In this document: in pieces, positions 6,038 to 6,108 of the stretch
Position numbering within the stretch: position 1 is the first letter of the stretch
How the letters are laid out: every line of letters starts with the position of its first letter
NCBI GenBank assembly: GCA_030618475.1
Contig: JAUXDG010000175.1
Span: 1-6,108, forward strand
Source of the DNA: Gammaproteobacteria bacterium
GTDB lineage: Bacteria; Pseudomonadota; Gammaproteobacteria; DSM-19610
DNA length: 6,108 nucleotides
Direction: 5' to 3'
Notes under the pieces: generated by a model
Database searches by the model: none
Seen by the model: only the letters and a program-made list of their open reading frames with translations
Told to the model about the DNA's origin: nothing
Made by a program: the position numbers and the translations under genes

Positions 6038-6108
6038 ATGGCAGAAAACCAACGCCCGATTGTGGGAGATATCATCGACAGCTTCAAATCCAGGCTCAGC
6101 AAGAGTGT
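6038..6108 (+). CDS. Start of an unidentified protein, cut by the window edge
   Basis: Only 23 full codons are visible. They begin MAENQRPIVGDIIDSFKSR and stay open to the end of the window. The start is supported by GGAG 9 nt upstream and by coding-like composition. The visible part is a soluble-looking N-terminus with an amphipathic helix (about residues 8-20), with no signal peptide yet. I do not recognise the family. It follows the USP-like gene on the same strand after 94 bp and may belong to the same operon or have its own promoter. Confidence 0.65.
   Translation, partial: MAENQRPIVGDIIDSFKSRLSKS

Overview
The window looks like ordinary chromosomal DNA of a Gram-negative proteobacterium. 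It is moderately GC-rich and tightly packed, with 4-nt ATGA gene overlaps. The proteins (a long NfeD/slipin pair, a DUF3175 protein and a Lon-like protease of the non-canonical P-loop type) fit a gammaproteobacterium best. That placement rests on family resemblance only. No mobile element, RNA gene, CRISPR array or large repeat was seen.

Left half, minus strand (59-2509): three genes run leftward, probably as one operon. The order is a small DUF3175 protein (2222-2509), a long-form NfeD membrane protease (811-2187), and a slipin/stomatin-like SPFH protein (59-814). The slipin ATG overlaps the NfeD TGA by 4 nt and has a perfect AGGAGG Shine-Dalgarno inside the nfeD coding end, so the two are almost certainly co-translated. 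NfeD keeps the Ser-Lys dyad known from the archaeal homologue PH1510. The slipin keeps the hydrophobic C-terminal segment of the type that PH1510 cleaves in its stomatin partner.

Centre (2510-2710): a 201-bp divergent intergenic region that is AT-richer than its flanks. It holds candidate -10 elements on both strands and two overlapping palindromes that resemble operator sites.

Right half, plus strand (2711-6108): a large Lon-like protease (2711-5152) starts at GTG. Its proteolytic Ser-Lys dyad is intact, but Walker A has Arg for Lys and Walker B has Ala for the catalytic Glu, as in Lon-like proteins of the LonC type. It overlaps by 4 nt a 264-aa protein that looks like two degenerate universal-stress-protein (USP) folds in tandem (5149-5943). 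After a 94-bp gap a further gene begins (6038) and is cut by the window edge.

Overall, the window places two unrelated Ser-Lys-dyad proteases back to back, one in the membrane and one soluble. Each is coupled by an ATGA overlap to a downstream non-enzymatic protein. This suggests a protein or membrane quality-control neighbourhood, but I see no firm evidence of a wholly new system. The least described parts are the Lon/USP-like pair, the DUF3175 association and the palindromic intergenic region.
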